64,000 nucleotides of DNA. Origin: Salinibaculum litoreum (GTDB taxonomy: Archaea; Halobacteriota; Halobacteria; Halobacteriales; Haloarculaceae). A program made the position numbers and the translations under genes. Below are positions 54,887 through 63,978 of this stretch, piece after piece (position 1 is the stretch's first letter; each line of letters begins with the position of its first letter). The notes under the pieces were generated by a model. It searched no databases and was not told the DNA's origin. It saw nothing but the letters and a program-made list of their open reading frames with translations. The stretch lies in assembly GCA_009789175.1 (NCBI GenBank), contig CP046866.1, forward strand, positions 2,418,001-2,482,000, written 5' to 3'.

Positions 54887-54907
54887 CAGTATAGGCATAC
54901 ATGTATA
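54887..54907 (-). promoter_or_regulatory. Promoter and candidate operator of the VOC dioxygenase gene
   Basis: Minus-strand TATA-like CCTATACTG (54887-54895) at 21-29 nt before ATG 54866, directly followed upstream by the palindrome ATACATGTAT (54897-54906). The 12-mer CATACATGTATA differs from doxX CATATATGTATG at two positions. Confidence 0.45.
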
Positions 54908-54973
54908 CAGTTGGGAGTGTTCGGTGCGTTGGGACACCGTTTTGCCGCTGGGGCGAGATTGTCTACCCAGTAC

Positions 54974-55555
54974 ATGCCAGCGGAGACATCGGACCTACTC
55001 CCGAAAGCACTCGTCGTCGACGACGAGAAGGAAGTCGCAGACGCCTACGCGCTCCGATTACGGGGCCAGTGTGCCGTCGAGACCGTCTACGGCGGCGAGG
55101 CTGCACTCGAAACCGTCGAGGAGGGGGCCATCGACATCGTTCTGCTGGATAGACACATGCCCGGCCGGTCGGGCGACGAGGTGTTGACCGAACTCCACGA
55201 ACGCGGGTTCGACGGCCGAGTCATCATGGTGACCGCCATCGACCCCGGGTTCGACGTGCTGGATATGCCGTTCGACGACTACCTCTGCAAGCCGGTCGAA
55301 CGCGAAGACGTCCGGGCGGCCGTCGACCAGCAATGCACCATCCTGGGTTATGAGACGCTCGGGGAGTATTTCAGTCTCGAATCGAAGTGTAGCGTCATCG
55401 AGTCGGAACTGCCCGCAGAGAAACGCGAGGACCACGAGGAGTACCAGAACGCGAAAGCCCGCGCGGAGACGCTCGAAGCGCGCGCACGCCGTCTGCTCGG
55501 TGACCCCGCGGAGTTGATGGAGGACTTCGAGACGGTCGACCGCGAGAGTCGGTAA
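54974..55555 (+). CDS. Response regulator with HalX domain
   Basis: 193 residues. Receiver domain with acidic pair Asp16/Asp17, phospho-acceptor Asp59 (LLDRHMPGRSG), Thr87 and Lys106, then a C-terminal helical HalX domain (SLESKCSVIESELPAEKREDHEEYQ...). HalX response regulators have no known DNA-binding domain; output is unknown. First gene of the signalling island. Confidence 0.9.
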   Translation: MPAETSDLLPKALVVDDEKEVADAYALRLRGQCAVETVYGGEAALETVEEGAIDIVLLDRHMPGRSGDEVLTELHERGFDGRVIMVTAIDPGFDVLDMPFDDYLCKPVEREDVRAAVDQQCTILGYETLGEYFSLESKCSVIESELPAEKREDHEEYQNAKARAETLEARARRLLGDPAELMEDFETVDRESR

Positions 55556-55593
55556 GCTATCACCTGCCACCGACGACGGCTCGGCCAAACCAA

Positions 55594-56001
55594 TCAGTCG
55601 TCGGCGATCAGCCGCCGAGACGACCCGTTACCTGCCGTCTCCCCGGTGTCGACCGAGACGCTCACACCGTCGGCACCGAACTCGAAGTCGATTCCCTCGA
55701 CGACGGCGTGGAACTGCTTGCAGTGGTGACCGTTCGGGTCGAGACGCTGCGTCGAGTCGACCAGTCCGGCCTCCTCCAGCCGTTCCAGACGCCGGTAGGC
55801 CGTCGGCTTCGAGACATCGGCCGCGTCGGCAATCTCGCTCCCGGTCCGGGGCTGTTCGGTGACGACCCGGAGCACACGGCGCGCGTACTCGTCACCGAGC
55901 AGTTCGAGCAACTGCTCGGCAGCCACGGTGGGCATGCTGTCGGCGGACGTGGTCGCTCGGGTGTTCTCTGCTGGGCGGGACATCGGGCGTTGCTGGCTCA
56001 T
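55594..56001 (-). CDS. Winged-helix (ArsR-like) transcriptional regulator
   Basis: 135 residues. LLELLGDEYARRVLRVVTEQPRTGSEIADAADVSKPTAYRRLERLEEAGLVDS is a clear winged helix. C-terminal beta-strands may dimerise. No metal-binding Cys pair of classical ArsR. Convergent with the HalX gene (38-bp gap). Target unknown. Confidence 0.82.
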   Translation of the reverse strand: MSQQRPMSRPAENTRATTSADSMPTVAAEQLLELLGDEYARRVLRVVTEQPRTGSEIADAADVSKPTAYRRLERLEEAGLVDSTQRLDPNGHHCKQFHAVVEGIDFEFGADGVSVSVDTGETAGNGSSRRLIADD

Positions 56002-56115
56002 ACAGGTGTGAAGTAACGCTGTTCTACTGGTCCCCCATGCTAGCTATTTGGATTCCGTGGCGAACAGTATCTAGTAATACAGACTGGCGGGCCTCACCCC
56101 CGTCCAGCGGGGCAA

Positions 56116-57747
56116 TCAGGACAGCGGCTCCTGGGGGAGGGCAAGCCGGACCGCAGTCCCGCCGTCGACAGCGTCGACAAAGGAGAGGTCCCCACCGAGT
56201 TCGCGGACGGCCCAGTTCGTCGCCCAGAGGCGGATACCGGTGCCGTGTTGCAGTGGCGTCTCCGTGCCCGCTTCGACGGCGGTCCGCTCCTGTTCGGGGA
56301 TGCCGGGACCGTCGGCGGTCACCGTGACGGTCAGGGGATACTGCTGGGCTGAGGCGTCGGCCGCCAGCGTAATCCCAACCTGAGTGACCGCATCCCCGCC
56401 GTAGTCGAGGATTGCCTCGATAACAGTTTCGACGGCGAAGGCGAGTACCTCGGCGTCGCTCTCGATGACGACGCGCTCGGGGGCGTCGACGGTGGCGGTC
56501 ACACCGGGCCAGCCACCGTTGCTGTCGGCTGTGTCCGCGAGGACAGTCACGAGGTCGACCTCGCTTCGGTCGCGGTCGCGCTCCAGCAGGTCCTGAATTC
56601 GCTTTGCGGTCTCGCCAACGTCGGTCAGCGAGTCGACGGCGTCGGTCGCGGTATCGAGATGGTCCGCCAGCCGGTCGTCGTCGAGTTCGTCGGCGACGGC
56701 CTCGGTGTTGGCGGTGACGACACTGGCCTGATTGCGGAGGTTGTGCCGGACGAAGCGGTTGAGAACCTCCAGACGCTGGCGGCGAATCTCGCGGTCGGTC
56801 ACGTCCCGCAGGCTCACCATCGCACCCGTCTCACGGCCGTGCTGGTCTGTGAGTGAGGTCACCTGCGGGTCGAACTTTCGCAGGCCATCATCGGTCCGTA
56901 TCTCGACGGTCTCGCGGTCACGCAACGCCGCAAGGGTCACGCCCAGAGCGGCCTCGACGGGCCCACCGAGAGCCTCCTCCCCGGTCAGGAGGCGCTGGCT
57001 GGCCGTCTCGTTGCGCATCACCACTCGACCGTCGTTGTCCGCGACGAGAATGAGGTCGTCAGTCTCGCGGGCGATAGCACGCTCGCCGATGGTCCCCGCC
57101 GCGGGCGTCGCATCGAAGATATCGTACCGGAACAACGCGAGGGCAACAGCCAGACACACGCCGACCATCCCGGTCGCGTAGATACCGAACAGAAGCGTCT
57201 CGCCCGCGCGCTCGGTCAGGATGCCGAAGGTGTTCATCGTGGCCGGCGGGATGAGACCGGCCGCTGCGAGGACACTGCCCTGTCCCAGCGAGATGTGACC
57301 GTACCGTCGTGTGGCCCGCAGAACGAGAATCCCGCCGACGACGGACAGCGCCGTGTAATAGGCGAACACGAGGATGCCAAGCGCCTCGATAAAGGGGGCA
57401 TCAGCACCCACGGCAAGTACCCAGAACCACGGCACCAGTCCGATGATAGGGACAAACAGGGCGGCGAGCGTACGCCGGGTGACCGTCCGCCCGGTGTACT
57501 GCAGGGCAAACAGACACCAAAGCGAGATGGCCACCACCCAGTACAGGCCGGCGACCGTGCCGCTCAGCCCCGTGACGGCAACGACGGCGGCGTCGAGCAG
57601 CGGTAATGCACCCCACACCGCCACGTAGATGCCAAAGAGCGTCGCCCCCGGTTCGTCCCACCGTCGATGGCTGAGATAGCCGAGGCCACAGAGGGCAACG
57701 CCGGCGACCATCGCTGTCGCGAGGAACACGTCCGAGAGGCCAACCAT
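56116..57747 (-). CDS. 7TM membrane histidine kinase, divergent paralogue 1
   Basis: 543 residues: seven N-terminal helices (to about 215), PAS-like part with KFDPQVTSLTDQHGRETG, H-box RHNLRNQASVV, HATPase. G1 (TADGPGIPEQE) and G2 (PLQHGTGIRLWATNW) are present, but the N-box reads VIEAILDYGG, without the catalytic Asn seen in its paralogue (IENALEHAE). Kinase activity is therefore doubtful. Shares DVT(D/E)RE(I/L)R(R/K)QRLEVLNR with the divergent gene. Confidence 0.85.
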   Translation of the reverse strand: MVGLSDVFLATAMVAGVALCGLGYLSHRRWDEPGATLFGIYVAVWGALPLLDAAVVAVTGLSGTVAGLYWVVAISLWCLFALQYTGRTVTRRTLAALFVPIIGLVPWFWVLAVGADAPFIEALGILVFAYYTALSVVGGILVLRATRRYGHISLGQGSVLAAAGLIPPATMNTFGILTERAGETLLFGIYATGMVGVCLAVALALFRYDIFDATPAAGTIGERAIARETDDLILVADNDGRVVMRNETASQRLLTGEEALGGPVEAALGVTLAALRDRETVEIRTDDGLRKFDPQVTSLTDQHGRETGAMVSLRDVTDREIRRQRLEVLNRFVRHNLRNQASVVTANTEAVADELDDDRLADHLDTATDAVDSLTDVGETAKRIQDLLERDRDRSEVDLVTVLADTADSNGGWPGVTATVDAPERVVIESDAEVLAFAVETVIEAILDYGGDAVTQVGITLAADASAQQYPLTVTVTADGPGIPEQERTAVEAGTETPLQHGTGIRLWATNWAVRELGGDLSFVDAVDGGTAVRLALPQEPLS

Positions 57748-57835
57748 CGTCCCGATAGTCAGATAGCCGACCCAAAGTGGTTTCGCTCGCGTAGAAGTGG
57801 GAGTGTTTTTTCAGAAGCGGCTGAAATGTAGAGGT

Positions 57836-59476
57836 ATGGCCGTCACCCTCGGGGATGGACTGTTCGGCGTCACCATCCTGGTGGGGCTTGCGCTGTGTTG
57901 GCTCGGCACCTACTGTTATCGCCGGTGGAACGAGCCCGGTGTGACAGCCTTCTCGGCGGTGGTCGTGTTGCTTGGCCTGGGGGCGACCAGCGGCGGTGTC
58001 ATCGCGCTCGTTCGGGACCCGCTCATCCCCAACAGCGGCACGCCGCTGTGGGCGAGTGTGGCAATGACGGGCTGGGTGCTGGCGATGATTCCGTGGATTC
58101 TGTTCGCACTCCAGTATACGGGCCGGTACACCCAGTTCCGCCGGCGAACCGTCGCCGCGATAGCCATCCCGCCCGCGGGCGTGGTCACGTTACTCCTGGC
58201 ACAGACGGTCCACATCGTCACCCCCGGCGTCGTCTTCTCCGTCCTCGGGACGATCATCATCCTCTACGTGTTCGCACTCTCCGTCGTCGGCGGGTTTCTC
58301 CTGTTGCGGACGACCGCCGAGTACGGTCACCTCTCTGTCGCACTCGGCGTCTCGCTGACCGTCGGTGGCCTCGGGCCGCTGCTTGCGCTCAACTTCGTCA
58401 GCATCCTCGCCCAGGAGACCAACACCCTGACCGTCATCACCAACTATCTGCTCGCCTTTCTCGTCCCGGCGACGGGGTTCCTGCTGGCGGTGTTCAGATA
58501 CGACATGTTCCAGTCCACACCGGCGGCCGGTGCGCTCGGGGAGCGCGCGATTCCGCGGGAAACGGACGACCTCGTGTTCGTCGTCGACCGCGCAGGCAGA
58601 GTGATAAAGCTCAACGAGACCGCAGCGACGCGGCTGGGCGTCGACCGGACGACCCCGCTCGGTGACCCCTTCGAGGAACTCCTCGGCGAAACGGTCGACG
58701 AACTGGCGGACACCGAGACAGTCGAACTGGAGACAGCCGTCGGCAAGCGGAAGTTCGACCCGCAGGTGACCGCGTTCACCGACCAGCACGGCCGCCGGCT
58801 CGGACGGCTGGTGAGCCTGCGGGACGTGACCGAGCGGGAACTGCGCAAGCAGCGACTCGAGGTGTTGAATCGTGTTCTCAGACACAACCTCCGCAACAGA
58901 GTCGACGTCATCAAGAGCCGCGCCGAGGCGCTCAAAGAACACGACAGCGACCACGCGGTCGCGATTCGTGACTCGGCGGACGGGCTGGCCAGCCTGAGCG
59001 CGAAAGCGCGTGCGACCGACAAACTCCTCTCGGAGCCCGCGACGGGTGCCAGCAACGACCTCGTGGACGTCGTCCGGGCGCTCGTCGATACCGACCACGG
59101 GTCAGAGGAAGTCACACTCGACCTGCCGGAGACCGCGCCGCTGGTGACCGACTGGGGGGCCGTGCGAGCCGCCGTCGAGAGCGCCATCGAGAACGCGCTC
59201 GAACACGCCGAGTCGTCGGTGGCCGTCGCTATCGAGTCCAACGAAGACGGCTACACGGTCACCGTGGCCGACGACGGCCCCGGCATCCCCGAGTCCGAAC
59301 TCGCCTCCATCGACGCCGAGAGCGAGCGGCCACTCCAACACGGCACCGGGCTCGGACTCTGGAAGCTGAAGTGGGCGGTCACCAAACTCAACGGCGAACT
59401 CTCCTTTGACACCACCGACGGGACGACCGTTCGCATCACCGTTCCGGACCAGTCCGACCACCCGGAGTCTGTATAG
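57836..59476 (+). CDS. 7TM membrane histidine kinase, divergent paralogue 2
   Basis: 546 residues, same layout as its divergent neighbour: seven helices, PAS-like FDPQVTAFTDQHGRRLG, H-box RHNLRNRVDVI, N-box IENALEHAE (intact Asn), G1 VADDGPGIPES, G2 PLQHGTGLGLWKLKW. Predicted active. The start at 57836 leaves an 88-bp shared promoter region. Likely input: a membrane or membrane-derived signal; the partner regulator is unknown. Confidence 0.88.
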   Translation: MAVTLGDGLFGVTILVGLALCWLGTYCYRRWNEPGVTAFSAVVVLLGLGATSGGVIALVRDPLIPNSGTPLWASVAMTGWVLAMIPWILFALQYTGRYTQFRRRTVAAIAIPPAGVVTLLLAQTVHIVTPGVVFSVLGTIIILYVFALSVVGGFLLLRTTAEYGHLSVALGVSLTVGGLGPLLALNFVSILAQETNTLTVITNYLLAFLVPATGFLLAVFRYDMFQSTPAAGALGERAIPRETDDLVFVVDRAGRVIKLNETAATRLGVDRTTPLGDPFEELLGETVDELADTETVELETAVGKRKFDPQVTAFTDQHGRRLGRLVSLRDVTERELRKQRLEVLNRVLRHNLRNRVDVIKSRAEALKEHDSDHAVAIRDSADGLASLSAKARATDKLLSEPATGASNDLVDVVRALVDTDHGSEEVTLDLPETAPLVTDWGAVRAAVESAIENALEHAESSVAVAIESNEDGYTVTVADDGPGIPESELASIDAESERPLQHGTGLGLWKLKWAVTKLNGELSFDTTDGTTVRITVPDQSDHPESV

Positions 59477-59518
59477 CTAGATTCCACCACTAAGGGTTGG
59501 CCCGTCCAACAGTCTGTT

Positions 59519-59575
59519 ATGAATCGGTTACGTCGCCCGGGTGTACGCGCTGCTGGACTTGCCAGGGAGGAGTAG
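59519..59575 (+). CDS. 18-codon leader ORF before a PAS histidine kinase
   Basis: ATG 59519 to TAG 59575. It begins about 27 nt after CACTAAGGG and is followed by the kinase ATG at 59582. A Shine-Dalgarno-like GGAGG (59566-59570) inside it could serve the kinase. Weak evidence for a translated peptide; more likely a ribosome-loading leader. Confidence 0.3.
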   Translation: MNRLRRPGVRAAGLAREE

Positions 59576-59581
59576 TAGCCA

Positions 59582-60547
59582 ATGAGCGACTGCAGCCCCG
59601 ACCGACGGTCCTTCCCCGTCGAGCGCTACCCGGACCCCGTCTGTACGTACGCCATCGTCGACGGAGAGCCGGTCGTCTGCAGCGTCAACACCGCCTTCGA
59701 GTCGACGCTCGGGGCCGTCGAGACGGACGTGTCCGTCCGTGACGCCCTCGACACGCTCGGGGTCGCCGTCGAAGGTGTCGATGACGTGGCCGACGCACTC
59801 GCCGACGGCACGGATTTCACCGCGATGCTCGAAACCGGGGATGCAACCGGGCGGCGCTACCCGGTCAGAACAGTCCCCCCTGAAGAGGGCGACCCGGGCG
59901 TTGTAGTCTTTACAGAGCCCGCGGGCGACGAGTTGGGTATCGACCACGTCGCAAGCGTCGTCAGCCACGACCTGCGGAACCCGCTGGACGTGGCCAAGGC
60001 CCGGCTCGAAGCCGGGCGCGAACTCGGCGGGGACGAACACTTCGAACACGTCGCACAGGCCCACGAGCGCATGGAGCGCATCATCCAGGACGTCCTCACG
60101 CTCGCCCGCGGTGACGACGTGGTCAACCCCTCCGAGCCAGTCGATTTGGGTGCTGTCGCCGAGTGTGCCTGGGAAACCGTCGACACCGAAGGGGCGACAC
60201 TGGCGGTCGCCGACGACCTGCCGACGGCCGTCGCCGACACCGACCGCGTGACCCGCCTGTTCGAGAACCTCTTTCGCAACTCGGTCGAACACGGCGGAAC
60301 GACCGTCAACATCACCGTCGGCCGCCGCGAAGATGGTTTCTACGTCGCCGACGACGGCCCCGGCATCCCCGACGACGAGCGCGGGCAGGTCTTCGACCCC
60401 GGCTACAGTTCCGACGACCACGGCACCGGACTGGGGCTTGCTATCGTCGCCCGTATCGCCGATTGCCACGGCTGGTCGGTCGAGGCCACCGACAGCGACA
60501 GCGGCGGCGCGCGAATCGAGGTCCGCGGGGTCGACCCCGCAACGTAG
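59582..60547 (+). CDS. Soluble PAS histidine kinase
   Basis: 321 residues, no membrane helix. N-terminal PAS-like part (YPDPVCTYAIVDGEPVVCSVN), HisKA H-box VSHDLRNPLDVAKARLE, N-box LFENLFRNSVEHGG, G1 VADDGPGIPDDE, G2 SSDDHGTGLGLAIV; all catalytic boxes intact. Cytoplasmic sensor kinase; partner unknown, the HalX protein in the same island is a candidate. Confidence 0.88.
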   Translation: MSDCSPDRRSFPVERYPDPVCTYAIVDGEPVVCSVNTAFESTLGAVETDVSVRDALDTLGVAVEGVDDVADALADGTDFTAMLETGDATGRRYPVRTVPPEEGDPGVVVFTEPAGDELGIDHVASVVSHDLRNPLDVAKARLEAGRELGGDEHFEHVAQAHERMERIIQDVLTLARGDDVVNPSEPVDLGAVAECAWETVDTEGATLAVADDLPTAVADTDRVTRLFENLFRNSVEHGGTTVNITVGRREDGFYVADDGPGIPDDERGQVFDPGYSSDDHGTGLGLAIVARIADCHGWSVEATDSDSGGARIEVRGVDPAT

Positions 60548-60575
60548 CAGGGACTCGGCGGGTCCGTGCCCCGGG

Positions 60576-60583
60576 GATTAATG
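60576..60583 (+). promoter_or_regulatory. TATA element of the Bat-type regulator gene
   Basis: GATTAATG, 23-30 nt before ATG 60606; supports that start over the GTG at 60588. Confidence 0.5.
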
Positions 60584-60605
60584 TCACGTGTGCCGACGTA
60601 CATCC

Positions 60606-62135
60606 ATGGACGAACGCTTCGAGCGCGCACCGGTGGGGCTGCTCGACGTGGCCCCGGGTGGAACGGTGCGCGCCGTCAACGACGCCGCAGCCGAGTTGCT
60701 GGACGTGGACCCGGCGGCGGCCGTCGAGTCGTCTCTCAGGACGGTGTTTCCCGACTCCGTGGAGGCCAGTGTCCCCAGAGCGTTCGATTCGTCCCCCATC
60801 GAGGAGGAGTCCATCGAGGAGTACTACCCCGCACTGGACCGGTGGCTGTCGGTCACTATCGTCCCGCAGGAGGAAGGTGCGACCATCTACTGCCGGGACG
60901 TAACCGAGCGGTATCACACCGAGCAGCGCCTGGCCGAACGGGAGACCGACCTGAACCGCCTGACAATCATCAACCGCCTCATCTCCGAGGTGCTGGCCGA
61001 ACTCGTCGACGCGTCCACCCGCGAGGAGATTGCGGCGACTATCTGCGAGCGCCTGGGCGAGACCGATATCTACGAGTTCGCGTGGGTCGGCGAACGCGAT
61101 CTGGGCACCGACGAAGTGGTCGTTCGCGCGGGCGCTGGCACGACTGGGCGGACCTTCGAGGCAATCGAGGCCTGTCTGGACCGCGGGGACGGCGTCCCCG
61201 AGCGCCGCGCGATGGAGACGGCCAGTCCGGCACTCGTCCAGCCTATCGGCGAGGACGAGGCAGTCCCCGAGTCCGTCCGCCGGGCGGCCTTCGCCGACGG
61301 CCTCCAGTCGTTGCTCGCCATCCCCCTCTCCTATGGCTCTAGCGTCTACGGCGTCGTCGGGGTCTACACCGCCGACCAGGAGGCCTTCTCCGAGCGCGAG
61401 CGCGCGAGTTTCGAGACGCTGGGCGAGATGGCCGGGTTCGCCATCAACGCCACGCGCAACCGGAACCTGCTGCTGTCGGACACCGTCGTCGAAGTGACGC
61501 TGTCGGTCGGCACCGCCGAACCCCTCCCGGCGGTCGCCGCCGACCACGACGCGGTGCTTGCGGTCGACGGCCTCGTCGTCCAGGAGGACGGACTGCGCTG
61601 TTATCTCACAGTCGAGGGGGCCGACCCCGAGGCGGTCGCAACAGCCTGTGGTGAGTATGACGGCATCGACTCGACGCGAGTCATCGGTGACCACGGCGAC
61701 GCCGGCACCGTCGAGGTGGCTGTCGGCGACACGACGCTGTTGGGGCGGCTGGCGTCGCTGGGCGTGACCATCGAATCGGCGACGTTCACCGACGGCGGCG
61801 AGGTCACCGTCGAACTCCCGCCGGAAGAGGACGTCCGCCGAATCGCGGAGACGGTGACACGCAGCCACGACGCGGACGTCATCGCCAAACGCGAGCGTGA
61901 ACGCGACGTGACCACCGCCAGGGAGTTCCGGGACGAGCTCAGCGAACACCTGACCAACCGACAGGAAAACGCCCTCCGAACGGCGTTTTTCGCCGACTAC
62001 TTCGAATCGCCACGGGGCAGCAGCGCCGAGGAAGTCGCCGAAGCGATGGACATCACCGGCCCGACGCTGTTACACCACCTCCGTGCCGGTCAACGGAAAC
62101 TGCTGTCGGAGTTTCTCGATGTCCGCGAGGAGTAA
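60606..62135 (+). CDS. Bat-type (bacterio-opsin activator-like) PAS-GAF-HTH regulator
   Basis: 509 residues. PAS domain (ERAPVGLLDVAPGGTVRAVNDAA), GAF domain (about residues 135-290), a bacterioopsin-activator middle domain (DTVVEVTLSVG...) and C-terminal HTH_10 (LTNRQENALRTAFFADYFESPRGSSAEEVAEAMDI). Members are transcription activators that sense light, redox or small molecules; the target gene is not evident. End of the signalling island. Confidence 0.88.
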   Translation: MDERFERAPVGLLDVAPGGTVRAVNDAAAELLDVDPAAAVESSLRTVFPDSVEASVPRAFDSSPIEEESIEEYYPALDRWLSVTIVPQEEGATIYCRDVTERYHTEQRLAERETDLNRLTIINRLISEVLAELVDASTREEIAATICERLGETDIYEFAWVGERDLGTDEVVVRAGAGTTGRTFEAIEACLDRGDGVPERRAMETASPALVQPIGEDEAVPESVRRAAFADGLQSLLAIPLSYGSSVYGVVGVYTADQEAFSERERASFETLGEMAGFAINATRNRNLLLSDTVVEVTLSVGTAEPLPAVAADHDAVLAVDGLVVQEDGLRCYLTVEGADPEAVATACGEYDGIDSTRVIGDHGDAGTVEVAVGDTTLLGRLASLGVTIESATFTDGGEVTVELPPEEDVRRIAETVTRSHDADVIAKRERERDVTTAREFRDELSEHLTNRQENALRTAFFADYFESPRGSSAEEVAEAMDITGPTLLHHLRAGQRKLLSEFLDVREE

Positions 62136-62232
62136 CGATGCCCACAGTGGTGTGGCCCTCTCCACTCCGTCGCACGTGCCGCTGTGACAGTCGTTGTGAG
62201 CGCAGTTGCTGACTCGGAAACTGTGCGCTCCC

Positions 62233-62239
62233 TTTTAAG
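62233..62239 (+). promoter_or_regulatory. TATA element of the second ABC-2 operon
   Basis: TTTTAAG, 25-31 nt before ATG 62264, consistent with leaderless transcription. Confidence 0.55.
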
Positions 62240-62263
62240 TTTCCGCTAGTGTCAGGTTTCCCT

Positions 62264-63172
62264 ATGGCAGCAATCGAAGCCACAAATGTCTCCAAGCGAT
62301 ACGACACGGTCATCGCCCTGGACCGTGTCAACCTCACAGTCGAGGAAGGCGAGACGTTTGGCTTTCTCGGCCCGAACGGAGCCGGGAAGTCGACGTTCAT
62401 CAACGCCTTGCTCGATTTCGTCAAGCCCACCGACGGGTCCCTCTCGATTTTCGGACACGACTGCCAGCGTGAGGGGGTCGCCGCCCGCAATCGCATCGGC
62501 GTTCTCCCCGAGGGATACTCGGTATTCGAGCGGCTGACCGGCCGCCAGCACGTCGAGTACGCCATCGAGTCGAAAGACGCCGACGACGACCCCATCGCGT
62601 TGCTCGACCGGGTGAACATGCGCGACGCCGCCGACCGCAACGCCGCGGACTACTCGAAAGGGATGGCCCAGCGACTGGTGCTGGCGATGGCGCTGGCCGG
62701 CGAGCCGGACCTCCTGCTTCTCGATGAGCCGACGACAGGACTTGACCCCAACGGGGCCGCGGAGATGCGTCAAATCCTCAAAGAGGAAAACGAGCGCGGA
62801 GCGACCATTTTCTTCTCCAGTCACATCCTCGAACAGGTCGAGGCCGTCTGTGACCGGGTTGGCATCCTCCAGGCCGGCGAACTCGTCGCCGTCGACACCA
62901 TCGAGGGGCTGCGGGAGTCACTGGGCGGCGGGACGAAACTCGTCATCACACCCAGCCAGCTCCAGAACGGCACGCTACAGGCCATCCGGACCGTCGAGGG
63001 CGTCGAGACGGCCGTGATGCGCGAGGACACAACCATCGAGGTAACCTGTACGAACGACGCGAAGATGGACGTACTGGTCGAACTGCGCGACGCCGGGGTG
63101 GACGTGGTGAACTTCCGCACGGAGGAGGCCTCACTCGAAGACATGTTCGTCGAGTACACGAACAACCGATGA
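62264..63172 (+). CDS. ABC transporter ATP-binding protein (ABC-2 type)
   Basis: 302 residues. Walker A GPNGAGKST, signature YSKGMAQRL (variant of SGG), Walker B LLLLDEPTTGLD, H-loop SSHIL; C-terminal extension as in the exporter group. ATGA overlap with the permease. The start at ATG 62264 (MAAIEAT) fits the TATA spacing. Confidence 0.9.
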   Translation: MAAIEATNVSKRYDTVIALDRVNLTVEEGETFGFLGPNGAGKSTFINALLDFVKPTDGSLSIFGHDCQREGVAARNRIGVLPEGYSVFERLTGRQHVEYAIESKDADDDPIALLDRVNMRDAADRNAADYSKGMAQRLVLAMALAGEPDLLLLDEPTTGLDPNGAAEMRQILKEENERGATIFFSSHILEQVEAVCDRVGILQAGELVAVDTIEGLRESLGGGTKLVITPSQLQNGTLQAIRTVEGVETAVMREDTTIEVTCTNDAKMDVLVELRDAGVDVVNFRTEEASLEDMFVEYTNNR

Positions 63173-63978
63173 GCTGGACAGTCATCGCCCGACAGGACGG
63201 CCGTCAGACCCTGGGTGCCAAGTCGGTGAAGTACCTGCTTGGCCTGCTGGTGCTGGTCGTCATGCTGACGGCGTACATCTATCCCATCACCGGCGAGGAG
63301 CCGATTACGACCGCCCGCTTTACCGGCTACGTCACCGGCTGGCTCACGACGCTGGTGCCGCTTGTCGGCATTCTCGTGGGCTACAACGCCGTCGTCAGCG
63401 AACGCGAATCCGGCGCACTTCGGCTCTCGCTGGCGCTGCCCCACAGCCGCCGGGACGTCCTCGTCGGGAAGCTTGCGGGTCGTGCGGGGGTGCTTGCCGG
63501 GACGGTACTGGCAACGCTCGTCGCCGCGGGCGCACTCGTCGTCTACCCCTACGGCGACCTCGAACTGCCGCGGTCGCTCGCCTTTATGCTGCTCACGGTC
63601 GGATTCTCGCTGCTGTGGACCGCCCTTGGTGTTGCCGTCTCGCTGTCGGTCGCCACCAAGCGACAGGCGCTCGTGTTGGCGTTTGGCTTCTTTTTCATCT
63701 TCGTCTTCGCGTGGGGGACCGTCGAGAGCGCACTGGAGTTGGGGCTGAACGCCGCCGGCGTCATCGACGGCGACCTCCCCGGTGCCGTGCAGTTTCTCTT
63801 CGGGCTCTCGCCGAACCAGGCGTATACGACCGTCACTGATGGCTTTCTCAACCCCGCCGCCAGCGTCTCCGGGCCGTGGTATCTAAACGAGTGGGCCGCA
63901 CTCGTCATCTTCCTCGCCTGGCTGGTCGTGCCGCTGGGGCTTGCCTACCTGCGCTTTTCCGGGAGGGACCTCGCATGA
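63169..63978 (+). CDS. ABC-2 transporter permease subunit
   Basis: 269 residues, about six helices; the conserved SERESGALRLSLALPHSRRDVLVGKL loop identifies the family. Coupled to the ATPase gene and to a following permease gene by ATGA overlaps. Substrate unknown. Confidence 0.87.
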   Translation: MSWTVIARQDGRQTLGAKSVKYLLGLLVLVVMLTAYIYPITGEEPITTARFTGYVTGWLTTLVPLVGILVGYNAVVSERESGALRLSLALPHSRRDVLVGKLAGRAGVLAGTVLATLVAAGALVVYPYGDLELPRSLAFMLLTVGFSLLWTALGVAVSLSVATKRQALVLAFGFFFIFVFAWGTVESALELGLNAAGVIDGDLPGAVQFLFGLSPNQAYTTVTDGFLNPAASVSGPWYLNEWAALVIFLAWLVVPLGLAYLRFSGRDLA

